Positions 21,091 through 34,000 of a stretch of DNA of 64,000 nucleotides are shown here, one piece after another. Under the pieces are notes generated by a model. It did not search any database and had not been told where the DNA came from. It was given only the letters and a program-made list of their open reading frames with translations. The DNA comes from Apostichopus japonicus (taxonomy: Eukaryota; Echinodermata; Holothuroidea; Aspidochirotida; Stichopodidae): contig NC_092571.1 in assembly GCF_037975245.1 (NCBI RefSeq), positions 26,240,564-26,304,563 on the forward strand. The letters run 5' to 3'. The translations under genes and the position numbers were made by a program. The number at the start of each line of letters is the position of its first letter. Position 1 is the stretch's first letter.

Positions 21091-23182
21091 AAGGTGTGAA
21101 GACTCTTGCAAAAAGAAACATCTAATGTCGGTAATCTGACCTAGCTTCGAATGAGATGTAACAGAAGTGTTAGACACCACCATAATATACACACACAGCT
21201 TGCTTCCATCGGTAATCGGTAATTAGACACTAGTGTATAGTCAGTACATACAGCTAAGGTCAATACCCACAAAATAGTGTACAAAGCAGCTATGGACATC
21301 TCAGGTATAGATAAAAGAAAACAAGGTATCACGTTTTATTACCAGTGGCGTCACCAGACTTTTCAGTCTGGGGGGGCACAGGGGGGGCACCAGCATTTGA
21401 TGGGGGGGCACTTAGGTGGATACGGATCGCCGTCCTGGGGGAGGGGTCTAAGAGGAGGGGGTGCCCCTCCAGGCGCGGTAGAACGGGAAAATTATTGGGG
21501 GGGGCTAATGTGTAGAGACTATCTAAGCGGAGCGCCACCATCGGTTGGCGCGGAGCGTACAAGAAATTTTTGGGTTTTTCAAACCCCCAGATGGCCGGAA
21601 ACGGCACTTCCCGAGTGTTTTATGCTGCGAATACCTTGCCCTAAAATATGGGTCTCTTGCCTGCAATTTCTCAGATTGCACGTAAAAGTCTGTAAAAACA
21701 ATGTAATTTGTATATTCGATGGTGTTTTAAGAGAGTAGCTATTACTCGTAGTGTACTCGCAAAGACGTTTTTGAGTGTAGTAAGGGGATGTTGGAGAACT
21801 GGCTGAAATGAAGCAAGTCATTGGCCTAAGACGAAGTTGTGTTGCGCTTACCGGTACTCACACTCACTGCTTCCACTTTTCACGGGGCGTGAAGACGCCG
21901 TTGGGGTGACAATGTGGTCTATAGCCAGGGGACGGGCCGAGGGTCCCCCAGCATTTACTAAAATTATTACACCTATATAGTATACGTGTGCATCGGACAG
22001 ATCGACAAGTATATTCATTGAAAAATGGGCAGATGCACGTTTCGGAGCCTTAGTAAATATTGGGGGGGGGGCTTATCATGCATTTGCCCCCTCAACTTTT
22101 TCAATGGGGGCTGAGCCCCCCAAGCCCCCCGGTTCCGCCGCCACTGCCCCCCTCCCCTTTGGAAAATTTTCGCATACGGAGGATGGGCTAGATGCAAAAT
22201 GCTGCCACATTTGATACTAAATTCGATCTGAAGATATCTCCAGAAATTGCTATTTTTGAGGTAATGATTTTAACAAGGGGCAGAATTTTGCAGAGGATAT
22301 GAACCACATGCTGTCGATATTATGCCTAACCCTATATCAATAGAACCTACATTTGTTGAATTAATGTGTGCATGACCCCCGACTCCTTTCTTGTCTTTCT
22401 CGTTTTCGCCCATTATCTGTTAAGATGTAACAGGTTCCAGCATCGTTATTGGCTCCTATCAGGGATCTCACCATGCAATCCAAAGTTTGATCACACATCG
22501 AGTATGGCTCAGTATGCAGGTGTGAACATTCGCCATTTGTTCCTACAAGCATCTAACCTCAAATGACCTCTGCACCCCCTACACAACAGGGTTAATATAT
22601 GGGTCCACAAATATAGGCAAGTATGGTGCCTGCGGACCCTCACATTCTCACATTTCGTCAGCTCCTAACCTGTCAACCTCAGACCAAGGCAACATATTGC
22701 AGTACCCTCACTTCTCACAGTCATGTAGCTCGCGAAGCGGAAGTGTATATCCGCTGGTATGGCGTGAGCACTGACACATTCAATGTAAATATCGACACCT
22801 GTTGTGATGGCGCAGGTCACGACTTCGATAACCGACGTTCAAGGATAAACTTTTTCATTTTTTCGCAGCTCATTTGAAGAAAATACGAATTACTGTGCTT
22901 CTTTGTCCTTATGAAAAACCAACTCAGATGATGGGAGTTGAATATAACAAAATATATATATATTTTTTTTACCAACCCAAATCTCAGATGGGGGGGCACT
23001 CGGGGGGGCACTGGGTTTTCCAGGGGGGGCACGTGCCCCCCCTGGCCCCCCCTTGGCGACGCCACTGTTTATTACTGTCTGCATTTTGTAGCGACAAGAA
23101 AAAAACTTCACTTGCAAGCAACAGGAAGTTAACTTTTTCAGATGGCGGCACGTAGTTTGGGGCGAGTCTTCAATGCCTTTAA
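21087..23182 (-). mobile_element. TTAA MITE, array copy 3 (interrupted by hAT element)
   Basis: Runs from TTAAAAGGTGTGAAGACTC to GCGAGTCTTCAATGCCTT then TAA. Taking out the hAT insertion (1725 bp) and one 8-bp duplication leaves 363 bp, the same length as the intact copy at 46531-46893. Confidence 0.88.
21343..23067. mobile_element. Non-autonomous hAT element, 1725 bp
   Basis: Termini CAGTGGCGTCACCAG and TTGGCGACGCCACTG are inverted repeats, flanked by TTTATTAC at 21335-21342 and 23068-23075. The subterminal zones are G/C runs. It contains AGCGCCACCATCGGTTGGCG and AGATGGCCGGAAACGGCACT, a motif block also seen near 24880, 44900, 49810 and 51340. No transposase reading frame was recognised. 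A second CAGTGGCGG-type end inside (about 22147) suggests a nested older element. Confidence 0.88.
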
Positions 23183-24440
23183 GTCTCAGCTGCGTAGACC
23201 ATGTGCACATTTTGTATGTTGAGAACCACCTTTCAAGTAATAGCCCAACATTACCCTCCCTACTGTAGGTACCATTCACCACCATGTATCTTCTCCAAGC
23301 ATGCAGTACTGCCTTTATAAAAGTAAGAACCTCGTGGGTAATATGTACTCATTCTCTTTTCCCATCTCGTCATCTAGCTGGTACAACACCTTAAAACATG
23401 ATCTTATCGTTGAACCATGAGCGAAGCCTTCTTGTGTCTTCGTAGTGTACAGTACTTCTAATGTTTCACGGCATATAATATCCGTAGGTAACATAATATT
23501 AATATGTAATATAATATTACAATGGAAAGCACATCGTGAACAGCTACATAAAGTAAAAAATACAAAGCTTCCTCTTTAAAGTGTTGTTTTACCCTTTTGT
23601 TTGGCATCTGTTTTAAATGCATGGATTAAATAGCCGTAAGTAGGTACTTGAAATCAAATTTACCGCCTTCCAGCTCATGGCAGCTATAGAGATCTTGGGG
23701 GGGGGGTGGAGGGGGGGGGATTGTGCAGCACACCACAAAATGCTCTTAGAGGAGACCTGGAGTTATCTTAAAATGAATTTGAATTGTTTTAGAGTAAGAG
23801 TTCACAACATATATGTGTTGCAATGTCACAATCATTGCATCGCTATAGGATGATCTAGCCATGAAATCCTTGCAGAATAACAGAGAAATTTATGTTAACT
23901 TTTGTGCAGGCTCTAAAGATAGCCGACAATAAACTTACAAGGTAAACTGTAGTTCAGGATTGTTATCGATATATTATTTGTATTACAAAATGTGTAAGCT
24001 GTACAAATCTCATTTAATTACAAAATCCACATTTCAGGCCTGCAGTTGTTAAATTTAAGTGTCCTTCTAATATAACAGCTTGATATATGCTAGGGAAGCC
24101 TTATTCTGCAAAACATTAAAAAATAAAGGTGCAAGGTAGGCGTATCGTGATTGCGTGAAACATGCACACCAGGATTAAGCCCAATTATTAATACAGTCAT
24201 GAATGGATTCAGTATATACATCTGCTTTATCCACACATGTACAATGCTTTGATGCAATAAATTGGTTTGATGGAGCACAAGTTTGCTTTGGTTTGATTTA
24301 TTAGGTCTCTGCAAATAGGTAAAAATTTTGACAAAAAAGTACATTTACATGATTTTGTGATTATTGATCATATACACAATAAAAAAAAGAAGAGAAAAAA
24401 AGAAAGGAATGCTTCAAAGACCGTCATGATTTAATGCATA
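23183..24440. other. Intergenic, no gene seen
   Basis: AT-rich with a poly-G tract at 23697-23720. No exon chain was found. Confidence 0.3.
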
Positions 24441-24689
24441 TTGAGGCTTCATTGTTAACCTGGACATTGGTATATATGAATGCTTATTACTTTTAACTGA
24501 CACTTTGACAACATTGCACCCATCGATGACATTCAACATCATTTGTCCCTGATAAACTTGTACAACAATGTAAACATGTCATTTCAGTTCATAAATTCTT
24601 TCCTTTTCCCATTGAGTTTGCATAATGCATCTGAGGAATTGACCCAATGGCATGGATATAGTCTGGGTAGAATTCCTAGTGGGAAAGTT

Positions 24690-25150
24690 GAGGTACATTG
24701 AGAAACATTATGTATCCTCCTAATTTGTTCCACGGTGATGCTTTTGATGTGCGTATATATATCAGAACCTGTTTTGAGAAATTTCTTGTGGGTGGGCCAT
24801 TTACCAAAAGGGGCCATCATGAATATCTAAGTGAAGTGCCACGATTTGTTGGTGTTTAGCGTAGCAAACTAATTTTTGGCCAAAAATGCCTCCCAGATTG
24901 CCGAAAATGGCACTTCCCAGGCTTTGTGAGTTGCATCTCAAAAAGATCTCATGTTTTAGAAATTTACACTCCCAAAAAAATGGTAAAAGTACAGTTTACG
25001 TGTTTGTTTCTAAGAACATGTGTTCTTAGAAAAATTAATGCAGTAAAATCACTTTGTAGGGGAAAAAGTAGGACTTTACTTTACTTTATAAGCTTTTTTA
25101 TTCATTGTTTTACACAGGTAATTTAAGATACATGCTAGGGCATTCTGATA
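24690..25150 (+). mobile_element. Diverged dispersed repeat (related to 51160-51600)
   Basis: The blocks GTGGGTGGGCCATTTACC, AAAAATGCCTCCCAGATTGC, TGGCACTTCCCAGGC, GATCTCATGTTTTA and TTTACAC..GGTAATT occur in the same order at 51240-51560. The terminal structure was not resolved. Confidence 0.55.
25007..25032. repeat. 26-bp near-perfect palindrome
   Basis: TTTCTAAGAACA, TG, then the exact reverse complement TGTTCTTAGAAA, inside the dispersed repeat at 24690-25150. Confidence 0.85.
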
Positions 25151-26520
25151 TGGTAGCAGTTTAGCCTAGATACATGCTGATGGGAACTTCATATGGGGAA
25201 TTTAGGTGCAAATTATTGTTAGGTTTCTTAGATTATCAATAATCATTATTTGTTTTACACGCCAAAAAGGTTCCTATCAGTGGTAGGGGTGGGGGAGCTA
25301 ATGATCTGAGTGGTGGGCCTTTTTAGGGACTGCATGAGGGGCCGTGGCTCCCTTGTTAGTATGTTCAAAATACCCTGGTATGTATTCACAATACCTCAAT
25401 ATTCTTAGTTAAAACATTGGGGCACTGATACTATAGAGGGGCTAACTATGAAACCCCCCCCCCCAAAAAAAAAAATATATATATATATGTGATGAGCGGT
25501 AAAAATAAACTGTGTTTCTTTTTCTAACACCTGCATAATTCCTACAATATATATGTGCCTAGAATCTTGAGGTTATAAACACTACTGACTAATGAAATCA
25601 GAAGATATATAGATATGAAAATTTTGCTAAAACTAACTAAAATAGCACACATGTATATTCTCCAGGCATTCACATTATCGTAGGCCTACTTAATTTCATT
25701 TAGGAAGTGGAAATCTCACAGAGGATCCCAGTTTATTGAAGAGTCATTTCTCAAGAAAATGTTGTAAAAATACAGCTTGGAGTTGGACTGATAGCAATGG
25801 ATTTGTGAGGGTTTAATGTTAAACGTATCAAAATTGATGTTGTGCTTATAGGCCTAGTCTAGCTGGCTATAGTTCACCCTGTATACTTTGTAATTGAGCC
25901 ATATTATAACTTTTGCCATTTAAAAATTGTTTTTTTAAACTTCAGTAATTGTTAGATGCAGTACAGTAGCTGCAAATTTTCATGGTGATGATTTGTACAA
26001 TTCTTCGCGATTCGATTTGCAGTTGGGCAAATAGACTTGCCTACACAGGTAAGCTATACTGGTAGTGGGAGCTACTGTAGTGTATAGTAAGACCTAATTT
26101 ACTCCTCATATATACGAGATAACTGGAGTCATGATCAGTGTTGGACGATTTAGGCTCGGTAAAACTAATACAAAACAGTTCGTTTGCTCACCCGACTAAT
26201 TCGGAAAAAACCTGTAATCCAAAGGACGACATTCGTTGACTAGAGCTTCAGAGAGTGGTATTTAAAAACTGTATCTGTCTTTACAATTCGTTGACCAGAG
26301 CTTCAAAGAATGATTATTAGGAACGTACGTGTTAAAGCCAGGGGTACGAGTAACTACTGTGCTTGGTTTTGTGCGCGGATTATTAAATTGCTGGTTCTCA
26401 CGCACCTGCGCACTACCAAAATAAATTGCCAAGTTTGCGTAAATCTGCTTGCGTCATACTGGGGAATCCCCGCAGTTGCGAAATTTAGCGAATAAACCAC
26501 TGACCTCAATGAAATAACCT

Positions 26521-27436
26521 TTAAAGCATTGAAGACTCGCCCAAAACCACGTGCGGCCATCTGAAAAAGTTAACTTTCTGTTGCTTGCAAGTGACGTTTT
26601 GTTCGTGTCACTACAAAATGCAGACAGTAATGAAACGTACGTGATACTTTAATTGTTATCTTTAACTGGACATGAGATGTCCATCGCTTTATCGATCGTT
26701 TGCATACTGTGCTGTGGGTATTGACCGCAGCTGTATGTACTGACTGTACACTAGTGTCTAATTACCGACGGTAGCAATACAAGCTGTGTGTGTATTTTCT
26801 GGGATCGATGGTGCATGGTGTTTACAGGGGCGTAGCCAGCGGGGGGGGGAGTGTGTGGGGGGGTGTCACACCCCCCAATGATTTGGTTGCTGTCGGCAAA
26901 TTTTGGGTCTGTCGGCAAAAGGAGAAAGGTGAAGAGAGCGGAAGGGGAAGAAAGAAGGAAAGCTGAATTGAGAAAAGGAGAACGGGAGCTTCTTCCGTGC
27001 CAAAATTTGACTTAAAATATGTACCAGATTGCATCTAAGGACGTTTCAAACCTAAAAATTTTCCAAATTTTCCAAAACTTTTCCAAAGGGGAGGGGTAGA
27101 CCCCCTACCCTTAGACCCCTCCCCCATTTCAGTCACCACTTCCAGATCCGTCGGCAAATCAAATTTGACTTAAAATATGCACCAGATTGCATCTAAGGAC
27201 GTTTTAAAACTAAAAAAATTTCCAAAAGGGGAGGGGGACACCCACTCCCCTTAGAGCCCTCCCCCATTTCAGTCACCACTTCCAGATCAGTCGGCAAATC
27301 AAATTCTCCACACCCCCAAACAAAAACCCCTTCGCTACGCCCTGAGTGTTTAACACTTCTGTTACACCTCATTCGAAACTAGGTCAGATTTCTGGCATTA
27401 GACTTTCTTTGTGCGCGAATCTTCACACCCAATTAA
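26521..27436 (+). mobile_element. TTAA MITE copy interrupted by a hAT MITE
   Basis: Starts TTAAAGCATTGAAGACTCGC and ends GCGAATCTTCACACCC near a TTAA at 27433. The interior (CTGTACACTAGTGTCTAATT) is split at 26825-27344. Without the insert it is about 390 bp. Confidence 0.82.
26825..27344. mobile_element. hAT-type MITE, 520 bp, nested
   Basis: Ends CAGGGGCGTAGCCAGC and TTCGCTACGCCCTG, flanked by GGTGTTTA and AGTGTTTA (7 of 8 match). The interior holds two tandem ~150-bp copies of TTTGACTTAAAATATG, CACCAGATTGCATCTAAGGA, GGGGAGGGG, CCACTTCCAGATC and GTCGGCAAATC. Confidence 0.82.
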
Positions 27437-27439
27437 TGG

Positions 27440-30400
27440 GGGCACACTTATAATTAGTTGTGTCCTGTAACTTTCGAAGTCTTTGCACACATTCTGGTGT
27501 CTCATATGGGGAAAGGTATCGTACCTTTATGGGGAGGGAGAGACCTCGTTCCCGAATATGGGTCTGAACCCATGGCCGGGTTTTACTCAGCACAGAAGAT
27601 AACCAATTTGTTAGTGCATCGCTCTCCCCAGATACCATGATAAATAGCAGGATCGAACTGGATGTCAGCACTGCACGCTTCCAGCCCAGGCAGGTGTACA
27701 TGGTAATGGAGTTCTAGAATGATAAAATGAGCTTGGTCATCCTAAAAGGTCAACATTGAAACCACTTGTTCTAACGAGAACCATATCAATTAACATCATC
27801 CCTGTCTCAAATATATCACCATATTGTGCAGCTAGGTGGTTTGAGGGATAAATTTGAGAATGATCTAGCTCACCATTGGGAAGGTGCAGGAGGGGGGCAG
27901 AATCATTCAGCTAGGACCCCTGTTACCACATCCACCAGGGGAAGTAAGCTTGGCAGACGTCCAGTTTCTATTATTGAGTTCCATGCTACAACAGTCACAG
28001 CCTTAGTACAATAATTTGTTACTGAGAGTACCTCAAAAAAGCTTGCGGTCAGAGTTTTACATTGAAAACATGAGAAATAGCTACAGTAGGAAATTCCAGT
28101 TGTCTCGTATTGTGATCAACTAGCTTTGTCGAGCAGGATTTGGAAAAGTAAAAACCCAACTAAAGTGGCAAAATGCTTTATAATTTAAAGGTGCAGTTGG
28201 TTAATGGCTGGGGTGCGGAGAAGTCACTGTGGACGCTAGGGCTTTTTTGTTAAAATTATATAGGATTTAGGGCCAGTACATCACTTGGTTGCGTGTTGAC
28301 ATCTAGGTTTTCAACAAGGTATCTGATGAATGCCATTCAAGAATTGAGCAAAGGTTGTACAGTTGCTAACAGGGTTCTTCAGAGAATACTTTGTTAAATG
28401 TAAAAGGCCCTGTGACAACATTCCACAATGATACCTTTCTTGTGATAAATACACTGGTCTGCACCGCAAGGGTAACACTTAAAGGTATGCTGTATTGGCC
28501 CCAAATATGCCAGATATTCAAATATGGTCATCGTTGGTTAAAATTGTTCAACTGTATTTATTACTTCCCTGCATGAAATATACTTCACTGGGACACTCAG
28601 TCATCTTATGAGTTCATTTAAAATGTCTGAGAACAATTTTGAGAGTAAAGACCTCCAGGAAAGTACTTTTTGAAAACTTCTAGCAATTATAGTGTGCTAT
28701 AATTTGGGGCCTATACAGACTACCTTTAAGCCATAACCATGAGTGGCGTCTGCTGGGGCGACCAAATAGACTTGACAGTTGAAAAAACCTTTTTGTAGAT
28801 TGCAGTAAATTGTAGAATGCACAATTGAATTTGGTAAGGGGACATCCCAAAATGCTTGAAAAGAGTGACACGGCAGAAAATCAATACAAGAAAATCAGTA
28901 TGTGAGCATGAAAAAATAGCATTGAATTTATTTAATACCTCTCTATGAATGCATAAATGTCCTGAGTTTGAATGCATTCATATATATTTTAATGTACAGA
29001 AATAGAGAAAAACTATATATAAATATGTAAATATCTTAGAAACCGATGACCATCTTATGGTAATGTTGTTTTAGTTTTTGAAAGACAAACGGATGTCCTT
29101 TTTGTTTCCCCATACAGTGTGAACAAGAATAATCCTATATATAATCACATTATTAATCTTCAAAATGAGCAGAGGATAACAAGATTGGATTTCAAAAATT
29201 AAAACAACAGACCAATTGACTGAAGCATCAGTTTAGTTTACATGCTATTCAAACTCAAGAAAGAATGTGTTGCAGGTCTGAAAAATTGCATAACCTTTGG
29301 CAATTAGCTGTTATAGTTTAACTCTATTTGAAACTGGCAGTAGAAGAAAATAAAAAGATATATATTTAAGTTCATAGAGGCATGTTTATATTTTCTTTTT
29401 CTTCCTAGTTCTATTTAAAGGCCTACTTTTGAATTATCCCAATTCCAACATGAATGCTTTGGAGAATATCGTTAAATTAAAGAAACATCACTTTGACAAG
29501 GCAATATATTGATGAAGTGCAACTTTTCTCTAGTATTTACAAACTTAAGCTAGAAAAACTGGCAAGATAAGGTTTTTTGAACTTTTCAGCTTGTCACCAT
29601 ATTTCACTTACTATGTCACAATGTTAATAGGAATTTTCAAAACAAAATTAAGTAAGAACAATAACATAATGAGACAAATATAGAAAAGTACATTCATCAA
29701 GAGATTGCTTGGTCAAAGTGATGGTTCTTTAACTCTTGTATATCTGAAAGACCTTTGGTTGGATGACAGGAATGAGCTATATGTACATTTTTCAAAACAA
29801 AGAAGGTATGAGCAAAGCAAAAGTAAATAAAAAATTAGCTTACAGTTATGGAAACAATCACAACTTACAGGAGAATCTAAGTTATTTCTAAAAGCATAAT
29901 GATAATAAAGTCACTATTCCTTGGTGGGGTGGGGAGGGGGGAAGGGGGGCACACTTTCAACAGAGACTACTACAAGTTATTCATTCTGGCTATTGATATC
30001 CTGTAACTTGTGAAATGATGTACTACCATCTTATGATTAATAGACACTTCCGATAATATGTCTACACTGTCCGATCTGGAAAAACCATGCAACTATTTCC
30101 ATGGATCAAAGTAGCCTTATACAGACTGCAAGAAATTACATTACTTGAAAGATTTGTTGAACAATCTGCGCAATATATACATTGTATATAAACTACCTTC
30201 TCTACATGGTTATCCATCACTTGAGGCAAATTTTAAATATCAAGTCTTTGACAAAAACATAAGGATAAACCAGATAAGGAAGGAAAACATAGTAAGGTCC
30301 CAGAAAACATAAAATTTAAATTACTTTACAGTCCTCTAAAATCGTACCAACAACAATGAAATTAATAAATTTCAGATATAAATGACAGTCCGGAAAATAA

Positions 30401-31001
30401 TTAACTTTGTGGGAATTTTTTTTTTTTACACTTTTACTAATTTTCTTAACATTATTTTGGGTTGTATAAATACACCCAATCTACATGGACATGTTTGATC
30501 TCTTTTCTATTTAGCAAACATTAGTTCTAAAATCTAAAGACTGGGCAAATGGCAATGTTTACCATAATTGGGGCCATGGGCCAGACATATAGCTTTTGGT
30601 ACTATTTTCCCCTCTACATTTGTCAGTGGCCATGGTTCCCAGCCCATCAGCCCCGAGGTATTTTTTTTACTTTGTGAATTGAAGCAACATAAATAAACAG
30701 TTTGCAGAAAAACATAAACCTTTCATTTGTGAAAAAAAGCAGAATAATTTTCTAATTTTACTCACAGACAGACAGATACCCCAGTAATATAAAAAACGGG
30801 TATTAAATAATCACACATACCCTGCAGCAAAACACCTAGATATCATTTGATAATTGGATATAAAGTTATGTTGTTCATCGCAAGTGTAAAAGTTTGGATC
30901 ACGGTAAGGGAATGGATATTGTAGAGTGATAATAACAAATAAATACGTTCAACAAACGTCCAATCCAGCAAACATCATGGTACCGGGTCCGTCTTGGCCA
31001 A
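27440..31001. other. Intergenic and gene B 3' flank
   Basis: No splice-consistent coding exon was found on either strand. It holds a G-rich spot at 29918-29950 and a T10 run near 30420. A perfect TGGGTTCAGACCCA hairpin near 27566 resembles a B-box remnant. TTTATT at 28926 would be an AATAAA on the minus strand but is far from the gene B stop. Confidence 0.3.
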
Positions 31002-31096
31002 TTATTCGCACAGTTGCTCACTGGATCTCGGCATTGCAAAAGAAACTAGTTCAGGGTCATCAACATTCGCTGTGGCCTTCTCTCCATATTCTCCAC
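31002..31096 (-). CDS. Gene B exon 10 (C-terminus and stop)
   Basis: 95 coding nt ending TAA, acceptor AAACTGACTTACAG, phase 1. It reads GEYGEKATANVDDPELVSFA and following, an acidic tail. GEYGEKA contains a tyrosine in acidic context but no standard ITAM/ITIM. Confidence 0.75.
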
Positions 31097-34000
31097 CTGT
31101 AAGTCAGTTTAAAAGTTGATATTTTAAATACTGAAATTAAAGTTCTTTCATATATTGTCATTATGGTTAGCTTGTCACAGATTCTTTTTTTCAACTTCAT
31201 TTTTTTTCTTTTTAAATCTGAGAAAGTCAAAAAGTTAAAGCTCATCGCAATAGCCCCAATTATAATATGCTAAAACGTTGCCAAAAATGAAGAAAAAAAC
31301 AAGAAGGTGTTCCTGGACATTCTGGCCATATAAAGTTTTCTCAGACAACATCAGACAATAGACATGCCTCTTTGATTGAAAACGCTTTGATGGTGGCTGT
31401 TCAATATCTGCCGAGATAACATGAAGTACTACGACCATATTTGGAGACAGTAGTGAAATCTTTGAGCTATTTAGAGCACATTTTAATCCCACTCCAAGTA
31501 TGAAGAGATATTTCAGTTGTAGACAGTGAGACATTAATATGGAAGATACAAATATTCTGCACAGTCCATCTTACCACCTTGTTTCTATTAAAGTCTATAC
31601 ATATAGCCGTTTGAACAAAAGAGAAACCAACATTGAAAATCAAATCATGACAAGAGGAACAGGCAAAGTTAGTAAATGTATTTCAAATCTTGAATCTGCT
31701 TTAACTTTAATCAAGAAATCAATTCAAGACATTGCCACATGTTATTTATGTTTTTGCATGAAACCTATCTTTATCTGACACTATCAATTCCTTGCAATGA
31801 GAATGCCTTTGAAAATTTTGCACAAAGAGTCAAATCAAGTGACCACATCCAGTAAATAAATAATACTGCCTTCCTTCGTGGTAAGATTTCTGACTATGTT
31901 ACGTGACTAGGAAATTACACTGTTCATAACAGCCAATCAAAAACAAAAGTGTAAGCATCTCACTTACAGAACATTCTCAGCAGAGCCTGCTGTGGCCTGG
32001 TACAACAGAAAACCCTCCAGCAACAAAATGATACTGGAATAAAAAGAGCAATGGCACATGCAGGAATGGCAAGGAAGATGACAAGTAGCAAACCTATAGT
32101 AAAAAAAAAGGATTCACATAATTATTCATAGTTTCATATCCAATTGTTTGTCATGTTTCCTGCAAATGTTGCACAATTTTGACTACATACAGAAACGAGA
32201 ATGGGTTAACTGCAAACCATTAGATGTTTGCATAAACTGTTAACTAACCTAATTTATATCCACTAATCAGTAGACCAATTAGCAACAAAGGACACTATGA
32301 TATTGTACTAAAATCACAGCACATTACCATGCGAAGAAATGGTTAAATCAATATATGATTTTAAGCACTTGAAATATAAAAATAATTCAAAAAGTAGATT
32401 ATTGATCTTAGCTTAATTTCCAAGGTTTATTCTGAATCTGAAGATTTAGTTCTTAGAACGGTATTAGCACCAATTGTTATAGACATGCCTGCTATTCTTT
32501 CCATAGTATTAATGAGTAATTCCCTTTGATCCCAGCCCCCCCCCCCTCACCATCAATTCAATTCACACATAATTCACTGTATAGTTTTCTGAATTCCAAG
32601 GGAAGAGTGTGCTGGACAAGCTGTTTAATTTACATTGTAATCTAAAGTCCTATCTGTAGTATTTAGCAATAATAATTCTTATTTAGGAGAGTAAGAAATC
32701 ATTTATGCTCACCTGGTCTCTTAGCCAGTAAGGAAAACAAAGTCATGACATCTTCAGTTGTTGGAATCTTATTGTCAGGTTCACCTGAAGAGCAAAGAGA
32801 AGAACAGACAAAAGGTTGCAATATATTGTTTCTTATAACACCTTAGGAGTGCATACATGTATGCATGCACACCTGTGCATAGGTTGTATGAAAAATAAAA
32901 CAAATAAAACTGCAAAGAACTCGACTTCTTATTTTTAAAAGCAGTTGGCCACTTCCTAATGCAATAAATCCCTTTCCTATAATATAGCTGATAATCAGTT
33001 ACTAGCTTTCATTTAACTTCAAGCAAAACAAAATTCCAATACAGTTGAGTAACACAAAGTGGACTGCCACATCTAATGCATTCAGGATTAATATAAAGGT
33101 ATGATATGAAAATTGGATGTATAATTATATCTCCTACTATCTATAAACAGGACCCATATATTATTATGTTTGTGTCTTTTTAGTTATGATCAAGAATGCT
33201 TGGTGAAAGTAATGGTCATTTTAACACATCAACCAGATTAAAGTCTTAATGTCCAACATAAGAAAGATGAGAATGGGGTCTGCTTAGCTTAGTGATGAAT
33301 GTTGCTGGCATGTTTGATTCCACAGCACTGGCAATGAAACATCGAAATAGTACAACTAACATTTCAAGCATTGCGGTGACGGCATACAAGGAAACTGCAT
33401 GCATGTCTCACCTGTCATTTGGCCTGTTAGTATGGTGGCAGTAGTGGGACCTTCAATCTTTGAACTGTTTGTTTGGGGCAAAGTGTCATCTCCATCTGGA
33501 AGATGAAATGAGAACAACACCCTACAGGTCACTCATGTTCAGATATAAACAAGGCTGTATAGCCCAAATATTAGCACAAATCAAACCCATCTCCACATGA
33601 CAGTATCATTCAAGGTAACCCTTCTTGACAAATGTTTAAACTTCCAGGGTATCAAAGAACATTGACCTATTTTGTTAATTAATTAATGAATTCAGGAGTG
33701 GAGATGAAACAGATTATTGACTCAGAGTGTACAATTGTTCGACATTTATTGCAATGTTAAATGTGATTGACATTTCATCACATAACATGAACTATTATTA
33801 AATATAAATCTCCTGGTCAGTTAAATATAAATGGGATGACTCAACCAAATTTAAATAAATGATACCTGTTCCTAAAATCTTTCCTTTTTTTTTGAAACGC
33901 ATCTTCCGTTTTTGTGTATTTAATGTAGAGTAAAATTATGGCCCTGTGTAAAAATGAATAATAACTACCGGGCTAGCTCTTGATGTCCAGAAAAGTAGAA

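Noticed and set aside
21329..21821. 92-153-codon ORFs over the hAT element
   Set aside because: They cross the element boundary and G/C runs; composition is not protein-like.
27423..27701. 92-codon minus-strand ORF
   Set aside because: It begins in the end of a MITE and runs over a tRNA-like palindrome; no domain seen.
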